Positions 8,432-16,538 of a stretch of 23,267 nucleotides of DNA are shown one piece after another; within the stretch, counting starts at the first letter, position 1; the number at the start of each line of letters is the position of its first letter. Under the pieces are notes generated by a model. That model ran no database searches. It was not told where the DNA came from and was given only the letters and a program-made list of their open reading frames with translations. Where the stretch lies: assembly GCA_024684065.1 (NCBI GenBank), contig JAIKXO010000311.1, positions 1 to 23,267 on the forward strand, given 5' to 3'. Origin of the DNA: Lachnospiraceae bacterium (lineage in GTDB: Bacteria; Bacillota_A; Clostridia; Lachnospirales; Lachnospiraceae). Made by a program: the position numbers and the translations under genes.

Positions 8432-8509
8432 GCACCGATTTGAAAACAAACCGTCTGCCCGGCATAAACACCGGTTTATGCCGATCCGGCATATATTTCA
8501 GATCGGATC
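8432..8509 (-). repeat. Three-hairpin intergenic repeat, copy 3
   Basis: Hairpin I spans 8483-8509 (GATCCG/CGGATC arms). Hairpin II spans 8461-8482 with arms GGCATAAAC/GTTTATGCC, two compensated changes from the common form. Hairpin III at 8436-8453 (CGATTTG/CAAACCG) has one mismatch. It lies between the cyclase stop and the HAD lipoprotein start. Confidence 0.8.
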
Positions 8510-8540
8510 ATTTCCTGTAAATGTCCGGCGGGTGTTACCG

Positions 8541-9941
8541 CTAATTAAGACGTGCCTCCTTAAGCCAGGCCGCATAACCCGCGGGAACAGAGGTATACTG
8601 TAACAGATAATTCTCCCCGGTTTTTTCCATGACCTTGCAAAAGAGCCTGCCTCCGGCGTTGATCTGCAGATTGTCATATTCCTCCAGATCCGCTTCCGTC
8701 TCAAGTATGGCTCTCTCATGAGACACTGCGGTGATCCCTCCGTAAAGTGTCTTTTTATTTCCATGCTTACCCTCGATCTTATGCATGGCTACAGGGATCG
8801 GCCGGTCCAGCTGCTGCGGGATGTTAGTGTCGATCTTTACATGAATATCATATGGATCACCTATGCCCGTAACATGATACAAAAGCATCTCCCCGCCGGC
8901 TCCCTTCGGATATACCGTCAGGGTTTTTGCTATTTCAAGCTCCGGGCCGATAAGCTCCTTTGTGGCAGACGAAATAAGGATCTGCCCTCCTACCGTATAG
9001 CTTTCGATACGTCCGCACAGATTCACATGACTGCCGACAACCCCGTACTTCGTTCTTTTCTCGGAACCGATATTTCCGACAATGACCTCGCCTGTATTTA
9101 TCCCGATCCCCATTTCAAGCTCGGGATAATCATTTTCAAGATTCCATTTATTGATCCTTGCCATTCTTTCCTCCATACCGAGCGCCGCAACCACGGCTTC
9201 CTCAGCATGGATCTCAGACGCCTCAGGAGCGCCGAATATCGCAAGGATACCATCCCCTATGAACTCGATGATGGTCCCGTTATGTGATTGTATAACTTCC
9301 GTCATCTCCGCGAGATAATGGTTAAGCATAGAGATCAGGTCCGCAGCCTCCATCCTTTCACTCATAGCAGTAAACCCGCGAAGATCACTCATCAGCATTG
9401 TCAGCCTGCGCTTGGTCCCGCCTAGCTTTAATCCATCCGGCGTATCCAGAAGATGCTTAACGATATCATCCGAAAGAAACCTTCCGAAGGTGTCACTGAT
9501 CAGCTTGTTCCTGAGCTCAAGCTGGTAGTTTAAGGCCCTGATCTTATTCATGGATTTTACGGCATCCCGGAGCTCCATCAGCTCACTCAGGTCGCTGAAA
9601 ACAATGATGATTCCGGTGCGTTCATCCTCGCCGGTCATGAAGGATGAGATCACTCTCAGATATAAAGTCTCCTCGTTCCGGTGATACAAAACCATGGACT
9701 GATGCGCATCCGTCCGGTCATATACCGCCTCAAGCACCGCCTGTGTAAATGAATCATTGCGTGAATCCTCAAAGAATATCGGCGCAAACTTCCTTCCGAC
9801 AAGTTCCGTATCTGAAAAGCCCAGAATGCTGACAGCGGCATGATTGGCAAACCTGATAACACCGTCAAACCCGATGACCATAACGCCTTCAGACATATTA
9901 TCGACTATATTGATACGTGCATGCTTAAAAGAATCCTTCAT
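8541..9941 (-). CDS. PAS domain class III nucleotide cyclase, probable guanylate type
   Basis: A 466-residue cytoplasmic protein. Residues about 8-120 form a PAS sensor (IVDNMSEGVMVIGFDGVIRF). A helical linker of about 30 residues leads to a class III cyclase homology domain (about 175-345). Catalytic residues are present: metal-binding D186 (SDLRGFT) and D230 (FIGDG), and transition-state N307 and R311 (VNLCGRIE). The two base-selecting positions carry E226 and G300 instead of the Lys and Asp/Thr of adenylate cyclases. Glu at the first position is characteristic of guanylate cyclases. The C-terminal 110 residues are unassigned. The ribosome site is modest (GGGGG). The gene follows the tandem cNMP-binding protein and isomerase genes in one direction, which suggests that its product is sensed by that receptor. 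Confidence 0.9.
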   Translation of the reverse strand: MKDSFKHARINIVDNMSEGVMVIGFDGVIRFANHAAVSILGFSDTELVGRKFAPIFFEDSRNDSFTQAVLEAVYDRTDAHQSMVLYHRNEETLYLRVISSFMTGEDERTGIIIVFSDLSELMELRDAVKSMNKIRALNYQLELRNKLISDTFGRFLSDDIVKHLLDTPDGLKLGGTKRRLTMLMSDLRGFTAMSERMEAADLISMLNHYLAEMTEVIQSHNGTIIEFIGDGILAIFGAPEASEIHAEEAVVAALGMEERMARINKWNLENDYPELEMGIGINTGEVIVGNIGSEKRTKYGVVGSHVNLCGRIESYTVGGQILISSATKELIGPELEIAKTLTVYPKGAGGEMLLYHVTGIGDPYDIHVKIDTNIPQQLDRPIPVAMHKIEGKHGNKKTLYGGITAVSHERAILETEADLEEYDNLQINAGGRLFCKVMEKTGENYLLQYTSVPAGYAAWLKEARLN

Positions 9942-9975
9942 ATATCCCCCGGGTCATTCTCTCCAACATTATTCT

Positions 9976-10043
9976 GCACCGGTCTGCGAATCAGATCGCG
10001 TGCCCTGGCATAAACTCCGGTTTATGCTGATTCGAAGGATCAG
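9976..10043 (-). repeat. Three-hairpin intergenic repeat, copy 4, overlaps a stop codon
   Basis: Hairpin III is at 9980-9998 (CGGTCTG/CAGATCG, one G-T pair). Hairpin II is at 10007-10028 (GGCATAAAC/GTTTATGCT). A short hairpin at 10027-10043 (CTGAT/ATCAG) replaces hairpin I and contains the stop codon of the isomerase-like gene (10040-10042). The rest of the gap to the cyclase start shows nothing else. Confidence 0.75.
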
Positions 10044-10816
10044 CCCAGGCCAAATAACCCTCTGGACCTTAAATACCCGACAGAGCTTCTGATCCCCTCC
10101 GGCCCTCCGACCTCAAGCGTCATCGGCATCTGTCTGTGAAGTCCCCGGTAAAGGCTGTCAACCTCCTCCCAGTCAACAGTTCCTTCTCCTAGAGGCAGAT
10201 GATCATCATAGATACCGTTATTATCCGAAAGGTGCAGATATCCGATATGGTCTCCCAGTTCCTCGAACCATCCCGCGATTGCGGTCTGTGAATAATGTGC
10301 ATGTCCGATATCCAGACATACGCCTATCCTTTTGTCATGCACGATATCCATTAAGGTTCTGATAGGCCCGGGGTCTATATCGGGACTGTTTTCAATATAA
10401 ATATTAAGGTCATACCGTAAGGCAAGCTCCTCATAGAGATCAGCGCAGAACGCCGCCCATCCCTCCAGATATGCCCCCCTCAGAAAGGGAAAACAGCTGG
10501 AATGAAAAACCACGTTCCGTGCCCCCGTAAAGACCGCCGCTTCACAGCTCTCAATGCATCTTTTCCTTGATAATTCCCGAAACAGACTGTCTCCGCTTCC
10601 CGGATTCACATCGATGAAATTACCGTGAAGAGACCTGACCCGTCCGCTGTCCCTGTACCACTTCGCACTGATTTCAAAAAGCCCGCTCTCATTGAGAGCG
10701 GGCGGTACAGACAGTTCCAATACTTCATAGTCAAGCCCTTCATCTTCAGCAAGCTCCGCATACTCCTCACGGTTCATGCGTGCCGGCTGTATTTGAAGCA
10801 AAGCCTGCTCAGTCAT
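10040..10816 (-). CDS. Sugar phosphate isomerase/epimerase-like TIM-barrel protein
   Basis: A 258-residue cytoplasmic protein of the xylose-isomerase-like/AP-endonuclease 2 TIM-barrel family. Strand-end motifs appear in order: SLHGNFIDV, VVFHSSCFP, IYIENSPDI (metal-ligand Glu), VCLDIGHAHYS (Asp/His), YLHLSDNNGIYDDHLPLGEGTVDW and MTLEVGG (terminal Glu). These form the usual divalent-metal site for an isomerase or epimerase acting on a small sugar or polyol. Length is normal for the family. The ATG at 10816 overlaps the stop region of the cNMP-binding gene by 8 nt, with AGG just upstream, so translation is probably coupled. The substrate cannot be named. Confidence 0.88.
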   Translation of the reverse strand: MTEQALLQIQPARMNREEYAELAEDEGLDYEVLELSVPPALNESGLFEISAKWYRDSGRVRSLHGNFIDVNPGSGDSLFRELSRKRCIESCEAAVFTGARNVVFHSSCFPFLRGAYLEGWAAFCADLYEELALRYDLNIYIENSPDIDPGPIRTLMDIVHDKRIGVCLDIGHAHYSQTAIAGWFEELGDHIGYLHLSDNNGIYDDHLPLGEGTVDWEEVDSLYRGLHRQMPMTLEVGGPEGIRSSVGYLRSRGLFGLG

Positions 10817-11789
10817 AATACCTCGCCTGATAATTGTCCGTTTTATCCTTCAACTCCTCACTGACCGAGCCATTCTTCTCTTCCTCGGAAGCATACTCGT
10901 AAACAAGCTTGCAGGCATTCATATACTCGTTTGTAAGCTTCCTTAACCTGTAGGAAATATGCGCAAGTATCATGCTCACTTTAGGCGGGTTCTTCTCAAA
11001 GAGCTCTGCCAGATCCTCCGGTGCTATAGTCTCCAGATTAGTGTCATCCGTAAGCACAATGGCAGTGGCACTTCGCTTATCGTTGTCCACCATACCCATC
11101 TCGCCGAAGAAATTATTCATGGAAAGCTTTGTAAGGAGCTCTTCCTCGGGAGTTCCGTAGTTCTTATAGATGCCGACATTTCCGGAATGGATATCGTACA
11201 TGCAGTTTCCGGTCTCACCCTCTTTGAAAATAACGGTTCCCTTCGAAAAACTTTCCACATCTTTATAATATCCTTCCGAATGAGACACCGGATCGATCTT
11301 CCTTAAAGTCTCAACACTCGGTATTTCGGTAAAGTTCTTATGTGCCCTGTAGTTGTCGGCATAGTTCCTGATCCTTTCGATCAGGCTCTTACTCCGTTCT
11401 TCCTTTTTTACAAGGTACAGTTCCTTAATGGTCTCGCTGACTTTCGTATAATCATCGGTAAGCTCACGTACCCTTGAGCCTAAATGCTTCATTATCGCAA
11501 TGATCTGGTCAGGCTCTGAGCGGAAATAATCCTCTACTTCCCTGAGCGTGATCTCTTCCGCTTTCGTATCATCGCTTAAGGCCACCGCCGTCGCGCTGCG
11601 GGGATATGCTTCTATAACAGCCATCTCTCCGAAGAACTGGCCTTCCGTAAGCTCCGTAAGCTTCTTCTCGTCTTCCTCACCGTAGTTCAGAAAAATACCG
11701 ACACTGCCGCTCTTCATCTGATAGAAGCTGTTGCCCTGTTCCTTTTCACGAAAAATAACCTGATCCTTATTAAACTGTCTGATTACCAT
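10809..11789 (-). CDS. Tandem cyclic-nucleotide-binding domain protein
   Basis: A 326-residue protein with two CAP/PKA-type cNMP-binding domains and no recognisable output domain. Domain 1 (about 1-115) has the phosphate-binding cassette FFGEMAVIEAYPRSATA with E55 and R64. Domain 2 (about 175-300) has FFGEMGMVDNDKRSATA with E230 and R239. In both, the Glu and Arg that bind the ribose and cyclic phosphate are intact, so both sites should bind ligand. No HTH, kinase or membrane segment is seen; a helical, charged linker joins the domains. The start at 11789 (MVIRQFNKD) has AAAGGA eight bases upstream; a TTG at 11813 is less likely. It is first in the cluster behind a near-consensus promoter. 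It probably acts as a cNMP-responsive partner protein. Confidence 0.9.
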   Translation of the reverse strand: MVIRQFNKDQVIFREKEQGNSFYQMKSGSVGIFLNYGEEDEKKLTELTEGQFFGEMAVIEAYPRSATAVALSDDTKAEEITLREVEDYFRSEPDQIIAIMKHLGSRVRELTDDYTKVSETIKELYLVKKEERSKSLIERIRNYADNYRAHKNFTEIPSVETLRKIDPVSHSEGYYKDVESFSKGTVIFKEGETGNCMYDIHSGNVGIYKNYGTPEEELLTKLSMNNFFGEMGMVDNDKRSATAIVLTDDTNLETIAPEDLAELFEKNPPKVSMILAHISYRLRKLTNEYMNACKLVYEYASEEEKNGSVSEELKDKTDNYQARYYD

Positions 11790-11833
11790 ATGTATCGTCC
11801 TTTCAGTCAACAATGGAAAATCAAATTTGTAAT

Positions 11834-11862
11834 ATTATAATATCAAATCAGTATTTTCTCAA
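11834..11862 (-). promoter_or_regulatory. Sigma-A promoter of the cNMP-signalling cluster
   Basis: On the minus strand TTGAGA (11857-11862) and TATAAT (11834-11839) have 17 nt between them. The start site would fall near 11827, about 38 nt before the ATG at 11789. The flanks are AT-rich. This is one of the best promoter matches in the window. Confidence 0.82.
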
Positions 11863-11939
11863 GTAAAAACATCCTAAAACCTTTTCTTCCCGGGAAACGC
11901 TTTGCTCCGAAAAAAGGCCTCCTCCATCCCGGCCCTCCT

Positions 11940-11992
11940 GCACCGATTTGCGTAGCAAATCGTGCGCTTTGGCACGAACTTCAGTTCGTGCC
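11940..11992 (-). repeat. Three-hairpin repeat family, copy 5, two hairpins only
   Basis: Hairpin III is at 11944-11962 (CGATTTG/CAAATCG) and hairpin II at 11971-11992 (GGCACGAAC/GTTCGTGCC); hairpin I is missing. It sits 3' of the DUF3089 gene and upstream of the promoter at 11834-11862. Between it and the DUF3089 stop there is an imperfect hairpin (AAAGCCCC/GGGCGCTTT, 12020-12041) without a clear U-tract. Confidence 0.85.
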
Positions 11993-12053
11993 GAATATAT
12001 TTCCTCTTCCCCCGAAAGGAAAGCCCCGCAAAGGGCGCTTTAATGATTTCATG

Positions 12054-13160
12054 CTATTCTGTCAGATAACTCTCTACCCTGACTCCGACGTTTTGCTTCA
12101 GGTTTTCAAAATAAAAAAAACAATCATTCCCATGAAAACTCTTTTCTCCGAAAGCCTGTTTTTCAAGCCCAAGTCCGTTTACCGTATCAATATACGGATA
12201 AACAGTGTTGGTACATATAACGACGCCCCTCTCTGTATCGACCCTTGCGTCCGCGATCCCCGGGGAAGCTATGCCCTCGGTTCCATAGGCATCAGTGATC
12301 TTCGTTCCAAGGTTTTCCGAGGCGGGGGCATAGGTCTCATCCCGCTTCCAGTTTATTGGGTTTATGCTGATCGCGCCGTCAAGTATAAGCCTGCTGTCGC
12401 CGTTCCCCTCCCCTTCCGTGTTATAGGAGACAATGACGCCCGTATCGTCCGCTCCCTGTGCGAATTTAAGATAAGGACACTCCCTGAGATCATCTTCAGT
12501 GATCGAATAGCCTATGGCATAAGCCGCGATCATCCGTTCGTAATATTCGGGATGTTCTTTCATATAATCCTTTAAAATTATCCGCAGGATCATTGAGCCC
12601 TGACTGTATCCCGCAAGGATAAAGGGTCTGCCGCCATTATAATTCTCAAAATAAAAGTCAAGCGCAGCATAAATATCTTCAACCGGTTTTCCCGCCAAAA
12701 GCTCTGCGGCCTCGTCCCCGTCAAGGTCGGCCAGCGCATAAACACTCGCCTGACTGTAAAAAGGGGCAAAGACATTTGTTTCCTCTTCAAAGATCCCCTT
12801 GTTCGAATTAAGCTTTTTTTCCATCCCTTTTCTCGTTTCCGGGTCGGCGATATCGCAGACAGGAGGAGCAGCCGGATCCGCCACAAGATAAGCAGTGCCG
12901 CAGATATAGAAAGTATCCGCCTCCTTTTCGATCTCCGGGATCTGTATCCAGTTATCCTCTTTTGAATAATCGGCCGCATCCTGAGAAGCCTCTGCCTGTT
13001 CCTGTACTGTCACATTCTGAGGCTTTGGGATCCCTGAATAATCATTTGCCGGCAAATACTGCATGCATCCCGAAAGCAGAATTGAAAGACCTGCAGAAAG
13101 CGCTATTAAGGTAATCTGCTGTATCTGCCCGGTCACAATTCGTTTTATTCTGTTATTCAT
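12054..13160 (-). CDS. DUF3089 lipase/esterase-like lipoprotein
   Basis: A 368-residue exported protein. The N-terminus has a basic stretch, a hydrophobic segment and lipobox LSGC (Cys 32), so it should be anchored outside the membrane. The mature part matches the DUF3089 alpha/beta-hydrolase family: DTFYICGTAY, FAPFYSQASVYA and GRPFILAGYSQGSM, where S186 in GYSQG is the probable nucleophile. A late His in SFHGNDCFFYF could complete the triad. Family members are thought to act on lipids or esters, but the substrate here is unknown. The ATG at 13160 has GGAGGGCGG upstream. It appears to be a single-gene unit, separated from the efflux operon by a terminator. Confidence 0.85.
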   Translation of the reverse strand: MNNRIKRIVTGQIQQITLIALSAGLSILLSGCMQYLPANDYSGIPKPQNVTVQEQAEASQDAADYSKEDNWIQIPEIEKEADTFYICGTAYLVADPAAPPVCDIADPETRKGMEKKLNSNKGIFEEETNVFAPFYSQASVYALADLDGDEAAELLAGKPVEDIYAALDFYFENYNGGRPFILAGYSQGSMILRIILKDYMKEHPEYYERMIAAYAIGYSITEDDLRECPYLKFAQGADDTGVIVSYNTEGEGNGDSRLILDGAISINPINWKRDETYAPASENLGTKITDAYGTEGIASPGIADARVDTERGVVICTNTVYPYIDTVNGLGLEKQAFGEKSFHGNDCFFYFENLKQNVGVRVESYLTE

Positions 13161-13386
13161 TTTCCGCCCTCCCCGGCATCTTTTTCAGGATTTGCCGGAT
13201 TTCTCACTCTTTTTTTCAGGCCACCTGAAACTTCCCGTCTTATAAGCTCAGCAAACATACTCCCGGGCCGCCGTTTCGGAATTGATCCTGTGGCCTTATC
13301 ATATCATTGATCTGTCAAGAACACAACGGAGGGAGTGTACCGGCATCAGTGTACAGACACAGGCATATCCGCCCGGCCGCTCACCG
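13161..13386 (-). other. Leader region of the DUF3089 gene
   Basis: No gene is seen in this gap between the DUF3089 start and the efflux terminator. It holds a small palindrome at 13214-13230 (TTTCAGG/CCTGAAA) and a possible weak promoter further upstream. No member of the three-hairpin repeat family occurs here. Confidence 0.5.
13298..13326 (-). promoter_or_regulatory. Possible promoter of the DUF3089 gene
   Basis: On the minus strand TTGTGT (13321-13326) and TATGAT (13298-13303) are 17 nt apart. The -35 match is weak (3 of 6). A TTGACA within the spacer has no well-spaced -10. The leader would be about 130 nt. Confidence 0.35.
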
Positions 13387-13422
13387 TAAATAAAAATAAG
13401 GAAACGCTGAAAATGCGTTTCC
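13387..13422 (-). terminator. Intrinsic terminator of the efflux operon
   Basis: On the minus strand a perfect 8-bp stem GGAAACGC/GCGTTTCC (13400-13407 and 13415-13422, 7-nt loop) is followed by a T-rich run (13387-13399). It lies 43 nt after the stop codon of the FtsX-like permease gene. Confidence 0.8.
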
Positions 13423-13464
13423 CTGGCAAATTGTACGCACGGACACCGGATCACGGCATTATTC

Positions 13465-15789
13465 TCACTCCTGCCCCTTTAGTGCATCTACCATATCCAC
13501 CGTCTTAACCTTCCTTGAAAGCAGTCTGTTGACTCCCATCGAAAGAACGAGGGTACCGATGATCGTGTATGCATAGGATAAAGGTCTGTAGCTTGCCACA
13601 TAATCCATGGACTCGGGCATTGTGGAAAAGAGCATGTTTATAAGCCACATCCCGGATGGTATCCCCAGAGCTATCCCGATAAGCGTCAGCCAGATATTCT
13701 GGCTCTGCAATATCCTCCTTATTTTTGCGGTGGTAAAGCCCAGTACCTTTAAGGTCGCCATTTCCCTGTTCTTTTCCACGAGAGACAGTACCCCGAGATT
13801 ATAAAGCACGACGATCCCGAGAACCGCAGCGGCGGCTATCATTATATAAACCATAGCGTACATCATTTCCTTCATGGAGTCTAAGGCCTTCATCATATCC
13901 GGCAGGCTCTGCGTGCCGACGATATTTGTATCGTCCTCAAGTTTCTCCTCAGGCGTATGATTTGTATAGATCGTACCCGGAACAAAAGAATAATGCAGAT
14001 TCTCGAAGGTCTCCCTCGTCATTGTGATGCCCTGGCTTGCTGGATTTCTGTAAATATCAGATATCCTTACATTCTTCCATTCCTCATCGCCTATCAGGTG
14101 CCATCTTACGAGGTCGCCCTTCCTTACACCCAGGTTCTGAGCCATCTTATAGGATATGGAAATACCGTCTTTCTTAAGCTTAAGCGGCCTGAGCTCCTCA
14201 TCCTGAAAATGAAGGAAATTGCCGATATCGTAGACGGTAACGGTTCCGGTCTTTTTCGTGCCTGACACTTCAAATTCGGCTGCGGCCTGTTCCACCATCT
14301 GTCCTTTATACCGTTTCGCATATTCCTCGACTGTCGAGTAGGGGCAGCTCTCCTTCATTATTATCTGAAACTGTGAGGTATTCAGTTCTCCATACATCCA
14401 GGTCGTTATGAACGAAACCGTATCAAGGCATGCAAAGGCCGCAAACATCAGCATGGAACAACCTAACACTCCGATCACTCCCATAAGCGAGCGGACCTTA
14501 TTCCTGAGGATATCCCTCAGATTCCATTGAACCGTAAAATCAAGCCTTTCCCAAAGCCTGCTTTTTTCTATGAGCGAATGCCTCAGATTTTTCGGTGAGG
14601 CAGGCCTTAAGGTCTCCGCCGGCATGGGAGCAAGCTCCTTCCTGCAGGACGCAAAACTCACTGCAGATGAGATCAGGACGGAAAGGACGATCGCAAGATA
14701 AGAGCCTGAGGAGAACACCGTACCCATATTCGGCACAAGATATGTGGTATCCATCATGCCGAGTATATACCCGGCTATGGTGTAATGACCGAGAAATGCC
14801 CCCGCTATACCGCCAGCGAGGCTTAAGAAGAATCCATAGGATGCGTAATGTATCGTGATAGTCCTTTTGCTAAATCCCAGGGCTTTAAGTGTTCCTATCT
14901 GTATCCTCTGCCTTGACGTCATCCTTGTCATGGTCGTTATGATACCGAGGATGGCTATCATAAGGAAAACCGCAGGGAAAATGAAGGTCATGGAGGAATG
15001 CTGCTCTATCTCCGCCCTGAAGGTCTGGTAGGAAAGGTCGGAATCCTTGTCGGTAACGATCACCTTGTCAGAGCCGAGAGCATATTTCAACTCAAGCGCA
15101 GCCTTTGAGCACTGATTTTTCTCTTTCTCAGAAAGACCGTCTGTATTGTCAACTCCCTCCACATCCAGTATCATCTGATTATAATAAGCCTGTTTACTGT
15201 CGGGATAGGCTTTAAAGTCCATGAAGGCGGCGCCGTATGCCCCGTAATCAGGCATCATGGCGGCTGCATCTGGAAGGAAATAGACATATTCGGGATGATA
15301 TACCGTCCCCTTTATCTCCTGCTCAAAGGTGTTTCCGTTCACCTTCATCGAAAGCTTGTCGCCTATTTTAAGCCCCTGCTTTTTCAGAAAATTAAAGTCG
15401 AGCCAGACCCCGCTTGCCCCTTTTACGTAGGGTTCCCCATCTGTAAGATGAAGCCTTGAAATCTCATTCCCGTCCATAAAAAGCATGGAAAGGTCAAGCT
15501 CATTGCCCCTTATGACGGCTTTTCCGTCAAGCTTTAAGCGGAGCTCAGCCTTCTTAATGTTTGGGATATACTCGGCTTTATCTATATCCGCTTCCTTAAA
15601 GGCTGTTCCCTGAGCCCACAGATCAGCAAGCCTCGCCCCCTCGTAAAAACGGCTCTCGTGCACCCTCATCCCGTTGCATTCGCTGTCAAGCCCTACGAAA
15701 ACGAATATTCCCAGAAGGGACATAAGAAAAATTGAGAGAAACTGCACCTTGCTCGCAAACAGATCCCTGCGCATTTTCCGAAGGAGCAT
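13465..15789 (-). CDS. FtsX/MacB-like ABC transporter permease
   Basis: A 774-residue membrane protein with two FtsX-type permease units. An N-terminal span (about 17-37) is followed by a large extracytoplasmic domain (about 40-265), three spans (about 270-385), a fifth span (about 440-462), a second extracytoplasmic domain (about 465-635) and three C-terminal spans. Each FtsX core has the typical phrase GTLKALGFSKRTI or ATLKVLGFTTAKI. Such proteins work by mechanotransmission on lipids, peptides or extracytoplasmic substrates rather than by classical transport. Its ATG overlaps the ATPase stop by one base (TAATG), so translation is coupled. It is last of the three-gene operon and is followed by a strong terminator. 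Confidence 0.93.
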   Translation of the reverse strand: MLLRKMRRDLFASKVQFLSIFLMSLLGIFVFVGLDSECNGMRVHESRFYEGARLADLWAQGTAFKEADIDKAEYIPNIKKAELRLKLDGKAVIRGNELDLSMLFMDGNEISRLHLTDGEPYVKGASGVWLDFNFLKKQGLKIGDKLSMKVNGNTFEQEIKGTVYHPEYVYFLPDAAAMMPDYGAYGAAFMDFKAYPDSKQAYYNQMILDVEGVDNTDGLSEKEKNQCSKAALELKYALGSDKVIVTDKDSDLSYQTFRAEIEQHSSMTFIFPAVFLMIAILGIITTMTRMTSRQRIQIGTLKALGFSKRTITIHYASYGFFLSLAGGIAGAFLGHYTIAGYILGMMDTTYLVPNMGTVFSSGSYLAIVLSVLISSAVSFASCRKELAPMPAETLRPASPKNLRHSLIEKSRLWERLDFTVQWNLRDILRNKVRSLMGVIGVLGCSMLMFAAFACLDTVSFITTWMYGELNTSQFQIIMKESCPYSTVEEYAKRYKGQMVEQAAAEFEVSGTKKTGTVTVYDIGNFLHFQDEELRPLKLKKDGISISYKMAQNLGVRKGDLVRWHLIGDEEWKNVRISDIYRNPASQGITMTRETFENLHYSFVPGTIYTNHTPEEKLEDDTNIVGTQSLPDMMKALDSMKEMMYAMVYIMIAAAAVLGIVVLYNLGVLSLVEKNREMATLKVLGFTTAKIRRILQSQNIWLTLIGIALGIPSGMWLINMLFSTMPESMDYVASYRPLSYAYTIIGTLVLSMGVNRLLSRKVKTVDMVDALKGQE

Positions 15790-16538
15790 TACCAGTTCAC
15801 CTCCGAGGCATCTTTCGGCTGATCGTTTATCTCCACTGATTCTATCGTGCCGTTTTTCACCCTTATCACCCTGTCGGCGATATCGGCAAAAAAGCTGTTA
15901 TGGGTAACCATCACTACCGTATGCTTCTTTTCCCTGCTCATATCCTGCAGAAGCTTAAGCACCTCCCGTCCCGTTTTGGTGTCGAGGGCGCCTGTCGGTT
16001 CATCGCACAGAAGGAGCTTCGGATTTTTGGCCAGGGCCCTGGCTATGGATGTCCTTTGCTGTTCACCGCCTGACATCTGGGAGGGAAACTGGTTAAGATG
16101 GTCCTTAAGTCCCACTGAAATAAGAGCCTCCTTCGGGTCTAACAGAGATACGTCCTTATTCTCCGCTTCCCATATGGAGCCTCTTTTCACATTCTTCCTC
16201 ACGTCCTTCATAAGGGCGACATTTTCGTAGGCGGTAAGGGTGGGGACCAGATTATAGAACTGGAATACTACCCCTATGTTCCACGCCCTGTATGCCGTGA
16301 GCTCGTCATCCTTAAACTTTGAGATATCATGGCCGTTAAAAAATATGTTCCCCGAGGTCGGACTGTCCATTCCCCCGAGAAGGTTTAAAAGGGTACTTTT
16401 TCCCGCTCCGCTGGGCCCTAAGATCACGACCATCTCGCCGTCATAGATCTCCAGGTTAACATCCTTAAGGGCATAGAAATCGTTCTCCCCCATCCTGTAT
16501 TTTCTGTCTACATGGCAGAACTCAATGAACGGCTTCAA
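15789..16538 (-). CDS. MacB/LolD-like ABC transporter ATPase
   Basis: A 249-residue ATP-binding subunit. Walker A is GPSGAGKS, the signature is MSGGEQQR, Walker B is LLLCDEP and the D-loop is GALD; MVTHNS supplies the switch His. The pattern [11 protein letters not shown] is typical of the MacB/LolD/FtsE group that pairs with FtsX-like permeases. I place the start at TTG 16538 ([17 protein letters not shown]), because GGAGAG lies seven bases upstream and this is the normal N-terminus for the family. In-frame upstream ATG codons up to 16601 lie inside the adaptor gene and lack good ribosome sites. It overlaps the adaptor by 17 nt. Confidence 0.93.
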   Translation of the reverse strand: MKPFIEFCHVDRKYRMGENDFYALKDVNLEIYDGEMVVILGPSGAGKSTLLNLLGGMDSPTSGNIFFNGHDISKFKDDELTAYRAWNIGVVFQFYNLVPTLTAYENVALMKDVRKNVKRGSIWEAENKDVSLLDPKEALISVGLKDHLNQFPSQMSGGEQQRTSIARALAKNPKLLLCDEPTGALDTKTGREVLKLLQDMSREKKHTVVMVTHNSFFADIADRVIRVKNGTIESVEINDQPKDASEVNW

